From: Treponema sp.
GTDB lineage: Bacteria; Spirochaetota; Spirochaetia; Treponematales; Treponemataceae
Direction: 5' to 3'
Assembly (NCBI GenBank): GCA_017940005.1
Contig: JAGAZO010000004.1
Location: forward strand, 1-64,000
DNA length: 64,000 nucleotides
Shown: piece after piece, positions 9,991-19,291 of the stretch
Layout: each line of letters opens with the position of its first letter
How positions within the stretch are numbered: the stretch's first letter is position 1
The notes under the pieces: model-generated
Databases searched by the model: none
Seen by the model: the letters and a program-made list of their open reading frames with translations, nothing else
Told to the model about the DNA's origin: nothing
Made by a program: the position numbers and the translations under genes

Positions 9991-11583
9991 GATGTTCTTT
10001 TTCCTGCTGAATATTCTGTAGTTTATCCATGGAAAGACAGGATGCTCCGCCTCGCATTCAGTAAGCCATTCCGTGCTCACAGTATTTGAACCGAGTGATT
10101 CAAACACTGTGGTAAATGCGGCAACGCTTTCCTTAAAGCGTTCTCCTGCATATTCAGGAAACTGTTCTTTCCAAATCATATCTGCCCAACCGCACGACTG
10201 CGCAAGCATAAGCTCGCGTGCGCCTAAATTGAGCAGCCGAGCTTTCAGTCCTGTGTCATCGGGGAAACGCTCTGCCAAATCAACCATACGTTCGCTTGCC
10301 TTACGTATGTAACTCATCATCCAGTCGTTCTTTTTTGCGCACAGCGTTTCGCCATATCCCCAACCATTCGTAGAGCTGTAGTACGGATGAACGCACTGCA
10401 AGCGCGATTTGCCGACAAGCAATTCGTTGAACAGGGCAAATGAGACAGAACTGCCTGTTGCATGGCGAAAAAGCTGTTCAATCCATGCAATGCCTTCGCT
10501 CCAATTTCGTAAAAACTGTTCTGCAGAAAATGTACACACGAGCGATGCGCTGTTTACATCGGAAAAGCATGATGCCGCTCTGTCAAGTAAGTCAGCTTTT
10601 TTCTCCAAAAACAGCGCAGCATCACGCACGCATTGCTCCATTGCATCTTCTGGGCTATAGCAGCTTTCGCCGCCCGCTGTTTTATTATAATAGCAATATC
10701 CTGATGCATAGCGCGCGGAGCCATTCGCAAAAAATAACGCAAGCTCCTGTTGCGGTAAAGCGAATGCAATATCTCGATTTACATCGCAATAAACTGATGC
10801 CGAAGCATAGCCATTTTCACCAAACACTTCTTCGTCAATACGATTATCCCGCGCAAATGCACATACATCTGTGTTGCATTGCACCGGGGCAAATATTCCT
10901 TTTGCAACCTCATCTTCTGAAAACAAAAATGCACGCGCATCCAGTACAGTGTATTTTACGCCGTATGCTGCAAGCACTTTTTCTATGCCAGGCATGAATC
11001 CCATTTCAGGAAGCCAGAACCCAGCAGGAGGTTCATTAAAAAATGTGCGATGCGCGTATAACCCCGTTTCAACTTGCGCATTGAGTACTTCATGCATATC
11101 CGCATAATGAGGAAGGAAAATATTGGTAGCGCATGTTGCGAGCAGCTCAACATTTCCTTTTTTTTGATACTCCAAAAATTTGCCGATAACATCCTGTTCG
11201 TATTCGACAGTAAAGTTGAATTTATCTTCTTGAGCTTTTTCAAGATAAAATTTTATTGCATTGGAAAGGGCTGTATTGCCTGAACAGCGCATAAGCTCTT
11301 GCTTGCCAAGCGCTATGCGTCTATCCAGCCATGCAATATACTGCTGTTGAATCACTGGATCGCGAAACAACGTGCAAAGCACCGGCGGAAAAACAAGCGC
11401 AATACGAAACGGCACGCTATCTTTTTCAAGCGCAGCAAACATATTGAGCAACGGAATATACACGTTTGAAAGAGACTCATAGATGCTGTTCATTTGAGCA
11501 CCATATTTTTTTTCTTCGCGTCCAGCATGACGTATGTATTCCTGATTATTTGAAATAAGCAGCACGATATTTTTTTTTGACAT
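9982..11583 (-). CDS. GH57-family protein (alpha-glucan branching enzyme-like), possibly lacking the acid/base residue
   Basis: 533 aa, the usual length for GH57 branching enzymes. The nucleophile motif FWLPEMGF is present (Glu near 193), and the C-terminal helical domain has typical blocks (STNGWGYGE, NDWM, LGARELMLAQSCGWADM). At the position where the family carries the acid/base Asp (a TFDAEL-like motif), this protein reads TFSAEQF, with Ser near 353. It may therefore be catalytically impaired, or use another residue. ATG at 11583 has GGAG 6 bases upstream, which decides against the in-frame GTG at 11595. It lies 13 bases after the DUF4912 gene, so they are probably one operon tied to glycogen/alpha-glucan metabolism (inference). 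Confidence 0.82.
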   Translation of the reverse strand: MSKKNIVLLISNNQEYIRHAGREEKKYGAQMNSIYESLSNVYIPLLNMFAALEKDSVPFRIALVFPPVLCTLFRDPVIQQQYIAWLDRRIALGKQELMRCSGNTALSNAIKFYLEKAQEDKFNFTVEYEQDVIGKFLEYQKKGNVELLATCATNIFLPHYADMHEVLNAQVETGLYAHRTFFNEPPAGFWLPEMGFMPGIEKVLAAYGVKYTVLDARAFLFSEDEVAKGIFAPVQCNTDVCAFARDNRIDEEVFGENGYASASVYCDVNRDIAFALPQQELALFFANGSARYASGYCYYNKTAGGESCYSPEDAMEQCVRDAALFLEKKADLLDRAASCFSDVNSASLVCTFSAEQFLRNWSEGIAWIEQLFRHATGSSVSFALFNELLVGKSRLQCVHPYYSSTNGWGYGETLCAKKNDWMMSYIRKASERMVDLAERFPDDTGLKARLLNLGARELMLAQSCGWADMIWKEQFPEYAGERFKESVAAFTTVFESLGSNTVSTEWLTECEAEHPVFPWINYRIFSRKKNISF

Positions 11584-11596
11584 CACACACTCCACT

Positions 11597-12256
11597 TTAA
11601 GAAAACGACTGACGGTGATTTTTGTAATGCTCGCGCAGCAATTCTCTCATCCCTGAAAATTCCATGATAGACGCAATATCTTTTTCTTTTCCCGGTTGCA
11701 TGTCAGCAAGCCGTGATGAACGTGGAATTTCTATAATCTTTGACGATGCAAGCACAGATACATTTTTTACCGTTGACGCGGCAAGCTCAACATATATAAA
11801 CTTTTTTTCGGCGGGACACATTATATATGCGCTTTTATCCTCCAGCGAAATTTGCACATCGTATGAGTCACCGCTTCGTTTTTCATTCTCCTGTGCAAGA
11901 GAAGTCACGTGCAAAAACAATGAATACTCACCGTGTTGCTCAAGACGCAGCTTATCTATTTCACCAATGCTCCAATAGACAAATGCCCACGCAGGATTGC
12001 GGAGAATCAAATCTATCTCTGTTGCATTGTAGCTTTGAGTTTCATCGCTCTCAGTTATACCATCATTTTTTATAGAAATTGTCATATCGGCAGCTTCTTG
12101 CTTGATTTCATCTTCTGCAGCATCAAGCAAATCGCCAATGAGAAAACTGCGGTTGAGATTTTCAGGAACATCTATTTTGTAACTGTCTGCAAGCTCAAGA
12201 AGGTCTGCAAAAGAAAGTGTTTCAAGATACAACCTGGTAATTTTTTGTTTTTTCAC
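11597..12256 (-). CDS. DUF4912-domain protein
   Basis: 219 aa. The central block (YNATEIDLILRNPAWAFVYW, about 79-98) is the DUF4912 signature, seen in proteins often encoded near GH57 enzymes. The N-terminus (about 7-50) resembles a SAP/Rho-N-like helical module. The middle is beta-rich and may be a carbohydrate- or ligand-binding fold; no catalytic residues are apparent. The start is GTG with a close GGAGA. It is the first gene of a likely two-gene operon with the GH57 protein, and is divergent from the regulator at 12351. Confidence 0.8.
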   Translation of the reverse strand: MKKQKITRLYLETLSFADLLELADSYKIDVPENLNRSFLIGDLLDAAEDEIKQEAADMTISIKNDGITESDETQSYNATEIDLILRNPAWAFVYWSIGEIDKLRLEQHGEYSLFLHVTSLAQENEKRSGDSYDVQISLEDKSAYIMCPAEKKFIYVELAASTVKNVSVLASSKIIEIPRSSRLADMQPGKEKDIASIMEFSGMRELLREHYKNHRQSFS

Positions 12257-12350
12257 GTCTCCATAATCCTAAAAAAATAATTATTAGTCAAGGTGGAAAT
12301 AGTATGTTACAATAGACAATGAAAACCTGTTTATCGGAGACTCTTTAAAG

Positions 12351-13088
12351 ATGACAATTTATTTTTATACACTGCAACGGAAAGTGTGCAGAAAAATAGC
12401 GGACATACTCGAAGACAATCATCATACATGTTGTATTTATATTGACCCCGATGAATTTTACAACGCAATTCTCAACATGAAAACATATCCAGACTTATTG
12501 CTCCTTGACTATCTCTCATTTAATCACGATACATTTAATATATACCGCTACATGCAAGAAGCAGGCGCGCTTATTCCGCTCATTTTTTACAACGATCCGT
12601 TCCCTGTAAACCGTGTCATGCGCGTACTCCATTGGCAAATGATGTTGAACATTTACTACTCAAACGACAAGACAATCGATATGCACTTGTATATTCCTGT
12701 GTTCAATCAAATTGCATATGCCCTTGAATCAGAACAGGTAAAACCGTATGTTTCGCTGCTGCAACCTCCAAAACAGTACCCTGAATCAAATGCCACATTT
12801 GAAAAAGATATGCTTTTAAAAAAAATAGGCCGTGACGCTCGCATGTTTGAAAATTTCCTGCCCGAATCGCTTTTCCGCATCTTCAAGATTTTCTACGCAC
12901 ATTCAGTCTCGCCGCTGCGTATCGACCAACTGCAAAAACTACTTGCAAAAGAGGGAGTCAAAATAACAAAACAATCTGTCTATTCAACCATATGCAGATT
13001 GCGAAAACACCTCAATGCACTATTTCCTTCTCAAATCCATATTATACGCATAAAAGGCGGCTATAGACTTATTATAAGTGATGAATAA
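12351..13088 (+). CDS. Pseudo-receiver/winged-helix transcriptional regulator
   Basis: 245 aa. Residues 1-125 resemble a response-regulator receiver: a central DLLLLDY strand puts an Asp at 53 in the phospho-acceptor position, but the acidic pair expected after strand 1 is absent, so it is probably an atypical receiver. Residues 165-245 form an OmpR/PhoB-like winged helix (VKITKQSVYSTICRLRKHL recognition region, then IIRIKGGYRLII wing). No histidine kinase is adjacent. A GGAGA lies about 11 bases upstream of the ATG. A plausible promoter (TAGTCA 12285-12290, 17 bases, TACAAT 12308-12313) lies in the gap to the divergent DUF4912 gene. A bidirectional terminator follows. Confidence 0.78.
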   Translation: MTIYFYTLQRKVCRKIADILEDNHHTCCIYIDPDEFYNAILNMKTYPDLLLLDYLSFNHDTFNIYRYMQEAGALIPLIFYNDPFPVNRVMRVLHWQMMLNIYYSNDKTIDMHLYIPVFNQIAYALESEQVKPYVSLLQPPKQYPESNATFEKDMLLKKIGRDARMFENFLPESLFRIFKIFYAHSVSPLRIDQLQKLLAKEGVKITKQSVYSTICRLRKHLNALFPSQIHIIRIKGGYRLIISDE

Positions 13089-13118
13089 AGCACACACCTC
13101 TAGTGTGCGCTTTATTTT
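13087..13118. terminator. Bidirectional terminator between regulator and cheY
   Basis: The stem AAAGC-a-CACAC / GTGTG-c-GCTTT (13087-13113, five-base loop, one internal mismatch) is followed by ATTTTGCC on the plus strand, and has the regulator stop codon's A-rich sequence on the other side. It separates two convergent genes. Confidence 0.7.
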
Positions 13119-13178
13119 GCCAAATAACAACAGAGAAAATAGCTAGTCTTGCAAACACGATTAGTATGTGCGGCCAGA

Positions 13179-13613
13179 CTATTTTAAACTTGCGCCGATA
13201 CGTTCAAGCACCTTTTTACGATCGAGCGGCTTTATGATGTAATTCTTTGCACCGAGCAACAACGATTTCTTTACAAGCTCTTCTTTGCCAAGCGCGCTCA
13301 CCATGACGACACGTGCATTCTTGTCAAATGTCATAATCTGTTCAAGCGCAGTAATGCCATCCATGCGCGGCATAGTGATGTCCATCGTTACCAAATCGAC
13401 ATTCGGGCAAAGCTCTTTATATTTATCAACGCCTTCTTTTCCATCTGCTGCTGTTGCAATGATTTCGTATCCCTCGCTTGAAAGGATTTGACCAAGTTGC
13501 TTTGCAACAAACATTGAATCATCGACAACAAGGACGCGAAATTTAGTTCCGTCAGTTTTTACACCTTCTGGCGGACGCTCATTGATTGTTGGAAAATCTT
13601 GTTTTGTCTTCAT
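13179..13613 (-). CDS. cheY: Chemotaxis response regulator CheY
   Basis: 144 aa with a 25-residue N-terminal extension before the receiver. All key receiver residues are present: the DD pair (VLVVDDSMF), phospho-acceptor Asp (VTMDITMPRMDG), Thr/Ser switch (VMVSALG) and Lys (YIIKPLD). Phosphorylated by CheA, it binds the flagellar switch. It is the last gene of the cheA-cheW-cheX-cheY operon, 19 bases after cheX. A TATAAA lies 6 bases upstream of the ATG, so an internal promoter is possible but not well supported. Confidence 0.95.
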   Translation of the reverse strand: MKTKQDFPTINERPPEGVKTDGTKFRVLVVDDSMFVAKQLGQILSSEGYEIIATAADGKEGVDKYKELCPNVDLVTMDITMPRMDGITALEQIMTFDKNARVVMVSALGKEELVKKSLLLGAKNYIIKPLDRKKVLERIGASLK

Positions 13614-13632
13614 AGCTTTTTTATACCCCTAT

Positions 13633-14115
13633 TTATGTGCGTTCACGTATAGCAACATTAACTTCAACTTTGCCACATTCTGAAATGAGCGGCACTATGA
13701 GCGCCTCAACATTTTCAGATGTTCCGCTGAGCGCTGCAATTTCCATCTTCTGTCCGACAAACAGAGCAGGTGGCGTCAAATCGAATTTAAAACCAAGCTC
13801 TTGAAGTTTTGTAACAGCCTGCGCTGTGATTAAATTTGCAAGCTCACTGATAGTAGCTTTTGCCAAATCATCAAATGCAGGAAGCTGCTCGCCATTCATT
13901 TTTGATGCAATATTGAGCGCCGTCTCTATTGTCATATCGTACAGTACGCGACCTTCAACATCTCCTGCAAGCCCCACAAGGGCAGCAACTCCCATCATAG
14001 GCATTGCTGTTGACTTGAGATATAAATCACCGCGTTTCACTTCTGCCCCGCCGAGCACTTCTTTTAAGATGCTGTACGAAGTTTCAACGAACGGATTGAT
14101 ATACTCCACTCTCAT
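13633..14115 (-). CDS. cheX: CheX, CheY-P phosphatase
   Basis: 160 aa, full length for CheX. The CheC/CheX/FliY signature helix is present (DDLAKATISELANLITAQA, with the conserved Glu and Asn of the ExxN active site near 89-92). Spirochaetes lack CheZ and use CheX to dephosphorylate CheY-P. A good ribosome-binding site (AAGGAG, 7 bases) precedes ATG at 14115. It follows the CheW-CheR-like gene by 18 bases. Confidence 0.95.
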   Translation of the reverse strand: MRVEYINPFVETSYSILKEVLGGAEVKRGDLYLKSTAMPMMGVAALVGLAGDVEGRVLYDMTIETALNIASKMNGEQLPAFDDLAKATISELANLITAQAVTKLQELGFKFDLTPPALFVGQKMEIAALSGTSENVEALIVPLISECGKVEVNVAIRERT

Positions 14116-14133
14116 TCAAGACTCCTTCTTAAT

Positions 14134-15543
14134 TTATTTTTTGGTGTACACTTTCAGCGTACCAATAGTTTTTTCAGTAAATCTCGCTGTAGACGGCAAT
14201 ACTTCATGCTCGCCAAGTATGACAATGCCATTGCCTTTCAATTTTTCATCAAAATCTGCAATAACCGCTTCCTGTCCTGATTGTGAAAGCAGCGAAAGTA
14301 CATCGCGTGCAAAAATCAAATCGATAGCAGGCAGTGCATTTGTATGCTGGCAATCATGATACTCAAACATAATACTATCTTTTATGTCTTGTGTAAATAC
14401 ATATTCGCCATTTACTTTTTTCGTTAAAAACGGAGCATACCAGCCTAAAGCAACATCTGCAGGCACAGTGAGCAACGGCGCATTAGACACGTTCAATAAG
14501 TCAACATCTTGCGCGTAAATTCTCAAACGTGCCGAAGGATACTTTTTGCGGAGTATGCACGCAAGCGAATATGACTCCATGCCTTTGCCGCAACCAGGAT
14601 TCCATACGAAAACCTGTTTTGCCGCATTGTCTGGAAGCAGTTTGTATACAGCATCAGCATACTCTTGCGTCCACCAACGCCCCGAACACTGTGACCAAAA
14701 CGGGCGCAAAAATGCATCGGCATCGCCCTCGTTTTGGAGCTGCGTGTTGCCCTTGCCGCGTTCTGCAAGCCACGATTCGTACCGCGACTGCACCCATTGC
14801 ATATTGAGCGACGTTACACTGAACTTGCGATACGTTTTCAAGCTTTCGATAATAAATCGCAAATCTTGCGCAGCTGTATTTGTGTCAGCCTTTGCAGGCG
14901 CAGATTGCACCGCTTTTTGAGAGCCTTTTTGTTTAGGACGTGAAGGCTGCTCTACAACAGCGTTCTGCTGGAATGTCTGCTTTGCATACGAGACATGCTC
15001 TTTTTCGTCTTCTCCGACACGAGAGTTAAAGATTTTTGCAATATCGAGCAAAATATACAGGTGTTTGTCCGCCTCGACAACACCAGAAATGTATTTTATA
15101 TTGATGTCGCCAAAAAGCGGATGCGGCGGCTGTATTTTGTTTTTTTGCACGCCAACAACTTTATCTATTTTATCGACAACAACGCCAAACGTTTGCTCGC
15201 CCACAGTGAGAATCAATAAATTTTGCAGCTTATTATCATTGCGTTCAGGAACAGGAATGTTGAAAAACAAACGTAAATCGAGAATGGGGATAATATCGCC
15301 GCGTAGATTGTACACGCCAAGCACAAATGGCAGCGTGTTCGGCACATAGGTGAACTGCCCTGCTTTCGCAATCTCTTTGACATTCATGATGTCGATGCCA
15401 TAATCTTTGCCTGACAGAGAAAATCCTACCATTCTAAAATCGATGACGGCAATGACATCTTTTACTTCGCGTGTATCAGCAGGATTTTCATCCGTTACCA
15501 TAAGCGCGCTTTTAAGCCGCTCTTGTATTGTCTTTCCTTCCAT
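14134..15543 (-). CDS. cheW: CheW fused to a CheR-like methyltransferase domain
   Basis: 469 aa. Residues about 30-175 are a complete CheW coupling domain (LPFVLGVYNLRGDIIPILDL). A polar linker (176-225) leads to a CheR-like domain (226-469) with a SAM-binding-type motif VFVWNPGCGKGMESYSLA (about 311-328) and later CheR-like strands. A CheW-CheR-like architecture has been described in T. denticola chemoreceptor arrays. ATG at 15543 has GAGG 6 bases upstream and lies 12 bases after the cheA stop. The domain may help organise arrays rather than methylate receptors, since the glycine motif departs from canonical CheR. Confidence 0.92.
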   Translation of the reverse strand: MEGKTIQERLKSALMVTDENPADTREVKDVIAVIDFRMVGFSLSGKDYGIDIMNVKEIAKAGQFTYVPNTLPFVLGVYNLRGDIIPILDLRLFFNIPVPERNDNKLQNLLILTVGEQTFGVVVDKIDKVVGVQKNKIQPPHPLFGDINIKYISGVVEADKHLYILLDIAKIFNSRVGEDEKEHVSYAKQTFQQNAVVEQPSRPKQKGSQKAVQSAPAKADTNTAAQDLRFIIESLKTYRKFSVTSLNMQWVQSRYESWLAERGKGNTQLQNEGDADAFLRPFWSQCSGRWWTQEYADAVYKLLPDNAAKQVFVWNPGCGKGMESYSLACILRKKYPSARLRIYAQDVDLLNVSNAPLLTVPADVALGWYAPFLTKKVNGEYVFTQDIKDSIMFEYHDCQHTNALPAIDLIFARDVLSLLSQSGQEAVIADFDEKLKGNGIVILGEHEVLPSTARFTEKTIGTLKVYTKK

Positions 15544-15555
15544 GCTTTTCCTCAC

Positions 15556-17934
15556 TCACATGCGTACTTGCGCGTTGATCTCTTGCCGCACTCCAAGCTC
15601 AAGCAGCTGGCTTACATCGATGATAAGCGATACAGACCCGTCTCCAAGTATTGATGCGCCTGCAATACCGGGCGAATTAGTAAACTGGTCGCGCAGAGGC
15701 TTGATAACGACATCTTCCTCTCCGATAAGTGAGTCAACCATAACACCAATCTTTTTATCTTGCGAGCCGACAATGACAATGAAACAGTAATCGTCCGCAG
15801 TGCGTTCAACTTCGCGAATATTGAACAAGCGCGAGAGGCGCAGAATGCTTATGACTTCATTACGCACATTGAGCACCTCGTAATTGTCGATAGTGCTTAT
15901 TTCGTTGAGCTTGATGCGCTGGCTTTCAATGACTGACGCAATAGGTATAGAATAAACTTCTTCGCCAACGCGCACAAGAAGACCTTGAATAATTGCAAGC
16001 GTTAGTGGAAGCCGTATAGTGAATGTGGTACCGCGCCCTTTTTCAGAAGAGACAAGCACAGTACCGTTTAGTTTTTCAATCATCGTTTTTACAACATCGA
16101 GACCGACACCGCGCCCCGAAACATTTGAGATTTTTTCCGCAGTTGAAAAGCCCGGCTCAAAAATAAGATTGAACGCTTCTTGCTCGGTGAGGATTTTATC
16201 GGGATGAATGAGTCCGTTTTTAATTGCCTTTTGCCGTACTTTCTGCACGTCAATGCCCGCGCCGTCATCTGCTATTTCGATGATAATCATGTTGCCTTCG
16301 TTCGACGCTTTCAAGAACACTGTGCCTGTTTCGTCTTTTCCCGCTTTTTTGCGCACATCAGGAGATTCAACGCCGTGGTCAACAGAATTGCGGACACAGT
16401 GCATAATTGGGTCGAGCAAATCTTCCACGACAGATTTATCGAGCTCTGTATCTTCGCCTTCAATTTCGAGATTGACTTTTTTATCTAAGTCGCGCTGCAA
16501 GTCGCGCACAACGCGCGGGAAACGGCTAAAAATCTGGCTGATGGGAACCATGCGGATTTTCATAACGCCTTCCTGCAGCTCGCCTGCAATGCGCCCAAGA
16601 TTCTGAGTAGAAGAGCGGAATTTGTCAGTGACGCTCTTTACTTCTGAATCATACGCATCAAATGCGTTGGCAATATCAGCATAGTCGTTTGCAATTGCAT
16701 CTTTTACTTCACGCACTGGCGTGCCATTTTGAATCTTTTCGAGATACTGCGGCAGCATTTCAAACAGATGATGTACGCGCTCTTTGTACCCTGACTCAAG
16801 CCCTTGAAACATTGCAAAAGCATTTCCGAGCTGCATTGAAAGCTGATTGAATGCAGCTTTTGTGATGACCGTTTCGCTTACGAGATTGAGCAGATAATCG
16901 ATGCGGCGCGAATCAACGCGGAGGATTGAACCTGTTTGCGCAGCGTGTGCGGGAGCTTGTGAAGCAGCAGGTTTTGTGGCAGCTTTTGGCTGTGTTGAAG
17001 CGACACTCGCAGAAGTTTCGTCATCATCTTGCGCCTGTTCTGCTCCTGCAGCTGCTTCTTCATACACAGCTTTTGACGCGCCTCCACTTTGCACAGATGA
17101 CTGTTCAAAAGAATCGAGGAGTTGTGCATCAGCTGCAAGTGTCACGTCGTCAAGGAATGCAGCGTCTTCAATTTTTTCGCCGCTTTCGCCTGTAGCAATA
17201 TAGTAATACACATTCTCATAGAATGTATCTTCGTATAACGCATCAAAATCGGGAACTGTTTTTAAAACACTGCCGAGCGACTTGAGCGCCGCAAATACTT
17301 GGATGCCCCCAACGCTGTTCATAGGATTGCTTTCGTCAAACTTGACGGCAACACACCACAACTGCTGCCCACTTTGGCATGATTCCTTGAGTTCAAGATA
17401 TTCAGATTCAGAAAGAACAGGCCGCTGAAATCCGTCGTTACTTTGAGCAGCGGGAGCTTTTGGTACAGCCACCTTTGGTGCAGATGGCTTAGGCGCGGGT
17501 TTTGCAGCAGATTTATCTGCCGATTTTTTTTCGCCGTTATCGGAAATATATGCATGCAACTTGTCTACAAGACCGCCCACGTCTTCGCTATATACAGAAC
17601 CGTTTGCCCGCGCTTCAAGCATCGCTTTGATAACGTCTATTGAATTGAGCAATACATCGATGACAGGTTCCGAGACTTTCAATCTGTCAGAACGTATTTC
17701 GTCAAGCATGTCCTCGACTGTATGCGTGAATGAAGAAATCTCATTCATTTCAACAGTGGCGGAACCACCTTTGAGCGTATGCGCCGCACGAAATATTTCA
17801 TCGATAGCTTCATGATTCGTTGGGTCGTTTTCTATGACAAGAACATTGCTCTCAAGATTATCTACCTGCTGTTCTGCTTCGGCAAAAAAATCTTTTAAAA
17901 GTTCTTCGTTATTAGGATCAAGGTAATCACTCAT
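15556..17934 (-). CDS. cheA: Chemotaxis histidine kinase CheA (treponemal form with enlarged dimerisation domain)
   Basis: About 792 aa. The HPt domain has the phosphorylated His near 52 (FRAAHTLKGGSA). A P2 region follows, between Ala/Pro/Lys-rich linkers. The P3 dimerisation domain (about 340-470) begins ILRVDSRRIDYLLNLVSE and is longer than in E. coli, with an extra helical segment of roughly 60 residues. The P4 ATPase has N (HCVRNSVDHG), G1 (DDGAGID) and G2 (GRGVGLDVV) boxes. P5 is CheW-like. ATG at 17934 is preferred over GTG at 17940: there is no Shine-Dalgarno, and the promoter's -10 ends 7 bases before the ATG, so the operon mRNA is probably leaderless. It heads the cheA-W-X-Y operon. 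Confidence 0.96.
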   Translation of the reverse strand: MSDYLDPNNEELLKDFFAEAEQQVDNLESNVLVIENDPTNHEAIDEIFRAAHTLKGGSATVEMNEISSFTHTVEDMLDEIRSDRLKVSEPVIDVLLNSIDVIKAMLEARANGSVYSEDVGGLVDKLHAYISDNGEKKSADKSAAKPAPKPSAPKVAVPKAPAAQSNDGFQRPVLSESEYLELKESCQSGQQLWCVAVKFDESNPMNSVGGIQVFAALKSLGSVLKTVPDFDALYEDTFYENVYYYIATGESGEKIEDAAFLDDVTLAADAQLLDSFEQSSVQSGGASKAVYEEAAAGAEQAQDDDETSASVASTQPKAATKPAASQAPAHAAQTGSILRVDSRRIDYLLNLVSETVITKAAFNQLSMQLGNAFAMFQGLESGYKERVHHLFEMLPQYLEKIQNGTPVREVKDAIANDYADIANAFDAYDSEVKSVTDKFRSSTQNLGRIAGELQEGVMKIRMVPISQIFSRFPRVVRDLQRDLDKKVNLEIEGEDTELDKSVVEDLLDPIMHCVRNSVDHGVESPDVRKKAGKDETGTVFLKASNEGNMIIIEIADDGAGIDVQKVRQKAIKNGLIHPDKILTEQEAFNLIFEPGFSTAEKISNVSGRGVGLDVVKTMIEKLNGTVLVSSEKGRGTTFTIRLPLTLAIIQGLLVRVGEEVYSIPIASVIESQRIKLNEISTIDNYEVLNVRNEVISILRLSRLFNIREVERTADDYCFIVIVGSQDKKIGVMVDSLIGEEDVVIKPLRDQFTNSPGIAGASILGDGSVSLIIDVSQLLELGVRQEINAQVRM

Positions 17935-17941
17935 ATTCACT

Positions 17942-17969
17942 ATTATATACGTAAATCAAGATAATTCAA
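17942..17969 (-). promoter_or_regulatory. cheA operon promoter, predicted leaderless
   Basis: TTGAAT (17969-17964), 16 bases, TATAAT (17947-17942), then 7 bases to ATG at 17934. Transcription would start on or next to the A of the start codon. Confidence 0.7.
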
Positions 17970-18070
17970 GCGTCTAATGCAAAAATTTTCACTGTTTTTC
18001 TCCATAAAGTTTGATACGTTTTTTGCCGATACTACACAGGGAGACCTATAAAACAACCGGGAGCAATACC

Positions 18071-19291
18071 GTGTACAATATGAAAAAAAAATATACCGTT
18101 TGTATTTTGTCATTGGTTCTTGCCGTCGTTCCTGTACAGCATTTTTATGCAGCTGGATTTTTCAACGGGTATGCAGGCATGCGCGCAGACATAAGCTTTA
18201 CCAATAGCGTGGAACTCGCGCTGAAATCATTTTTTGCAGGTCAATTCAACATTACAAAAAATTTTATAGCGCGCGCAGAATTTACGCTCAGCGCAGACAA
18301 CTTGTTCGACCCAGAACTTTTTACAGGAGGCGCAGACGCAAAATTTCAGATAGACGAAATATCGCTCATTTTTAGAAGGCAGTTTTTAGGCGGCGCAAAT
18401 TACTTGAGCGCGTTTGTCGGCACATACGAGCCTGTGGGGAGCGACATATTTTTGCGTCGTCAGTTCGGCATACAGCCTATCGCGTCAAAAATCACTGAAA
18501 GCTGGCTTGGGCTTTCAGGCTCTATAGTCTATCCGCGTTTTAATATGGGCATATCAGACGTTGTGCATTTTTCAGGACAGCCTATTTCTGCGGGCGCATA
18601 CATCTATTTCAACCGCAACGGCAACAACACAGACCGCATGGATTTCAACGGCGACATACGCTTTGCATGCGCGTACCAGTATTTTTATGTCGATGTCGTA
18701 ACGGGAATAAACGCGCCATTTACAACAACAGACAAAGTATATCTCCTCGTCGAATCGCTATACGGTCACGCGGGAATGATAATGCTCGTCGGGAATAACT
18801 ATACGCCTGTGGCATTCTTTTTTCAGGGCGGTATTTACTATTTTCCATTCAAACGCAACAAAGACTTTTCAGAGTACACGATAAAGGAGCACATGTATCT
18901 CCTTTCTGAAGTACGTTCAAACTTTTCATCTTTCCAGCTCAGCGTCGCCGCATTCAGCATTCCGCAAAAGACTGTCGATACGCTGCTATTCCTCCGCGAT
19001 CCGCTCGGTATAAACATTTCGTTCAGCAACAACGCGCTTCACGCAGGTACAGTGCAGTTTGAGCTTGGCGTGCACACAACGCTTTCATTTCCAGACAAAT
19101 ACTTCACTGATTTGATACACATCAGCGATTTTTTCGACACAATGCCCACGCTTACGCTGGCGCCGTACATGGCAATGCGCATGTCATCGGGAGAAATGCG
19201 CGTTATGTTCCAGCTGGACGCGACAGCTTTAGCAAACGAACAGCCTGCAAAAGCGTTTAAAATAAACGTAGGGTATAAAGCGCAGTTTTAA
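18071..19291 (+). CDS. Putative outer-membrane beta-barrel protein
   Basis: 406 aa from a GTG start at 18071, which has GGGAG 7 bases upstream; ATG at 18080 is the alternative. A signal peptide (KKKYTVCILSLVLAVVPVQ, cleavage near AYA/AG) is followed by alternating polar/hydrophobic strands rich in Phe, Tyr, Asn and Gly. The protein ends in Phe (KAQF), the usual C-terminal signature of barrel proteins recognised by BamA. I do not recognise a named family; it resembles the lineage-specific barrels common in treponemes. The last codons run into the first repeat of a hairpin cluster. Confidence 0.72.
   Translation: MYNMKKKYTVCILSLVLAVVPVQHFYAAGFFNGYAGMRADISFTNSVELALKSFFAGQFNITKNFIARAEFTLSADNLFDPELFTGGADAKFQIDEISLIFRRQFLGGANYLSAFVGTYEPVGSDIFLRRQFGIQPIASKITESWLGLSGSIVYPRFNMGISDVVHFSGQPISAGAYIYFNRNGNNTDRMDFNGDIRFACAYQYFYVDVVTGINAPFTTTDKVYLLVESLYGHAGMIMLVGNNYTPVAFFFQGGIYYFPFKRNKDFSEYTIKEHMYLLSEVRSNFSSFQLSVAAFSIPQKTVDTLLFLRDPLGINISFSNNALHAGTVQFELGVHTTLSFPDKYFTDLIHISDFFDTMPTLTLAPYMAMRMSSGEMRVMFQLDATALANEQPAKAFKINVGYKAQF

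Noticed and set aside
13613-13640. Leaderless internal promoter before cheY (TATAAA 6 bases before ATG)
   Set aside because: No acceptable -35 at the right distance; cheY is better explained as part of the cheA operon.
14523-14920. Overlapping ORFs of 80-124 codons inside the CheW-CheR-like gene
   Set aside because: Antisense or frame shadows of a well-conserved gene.
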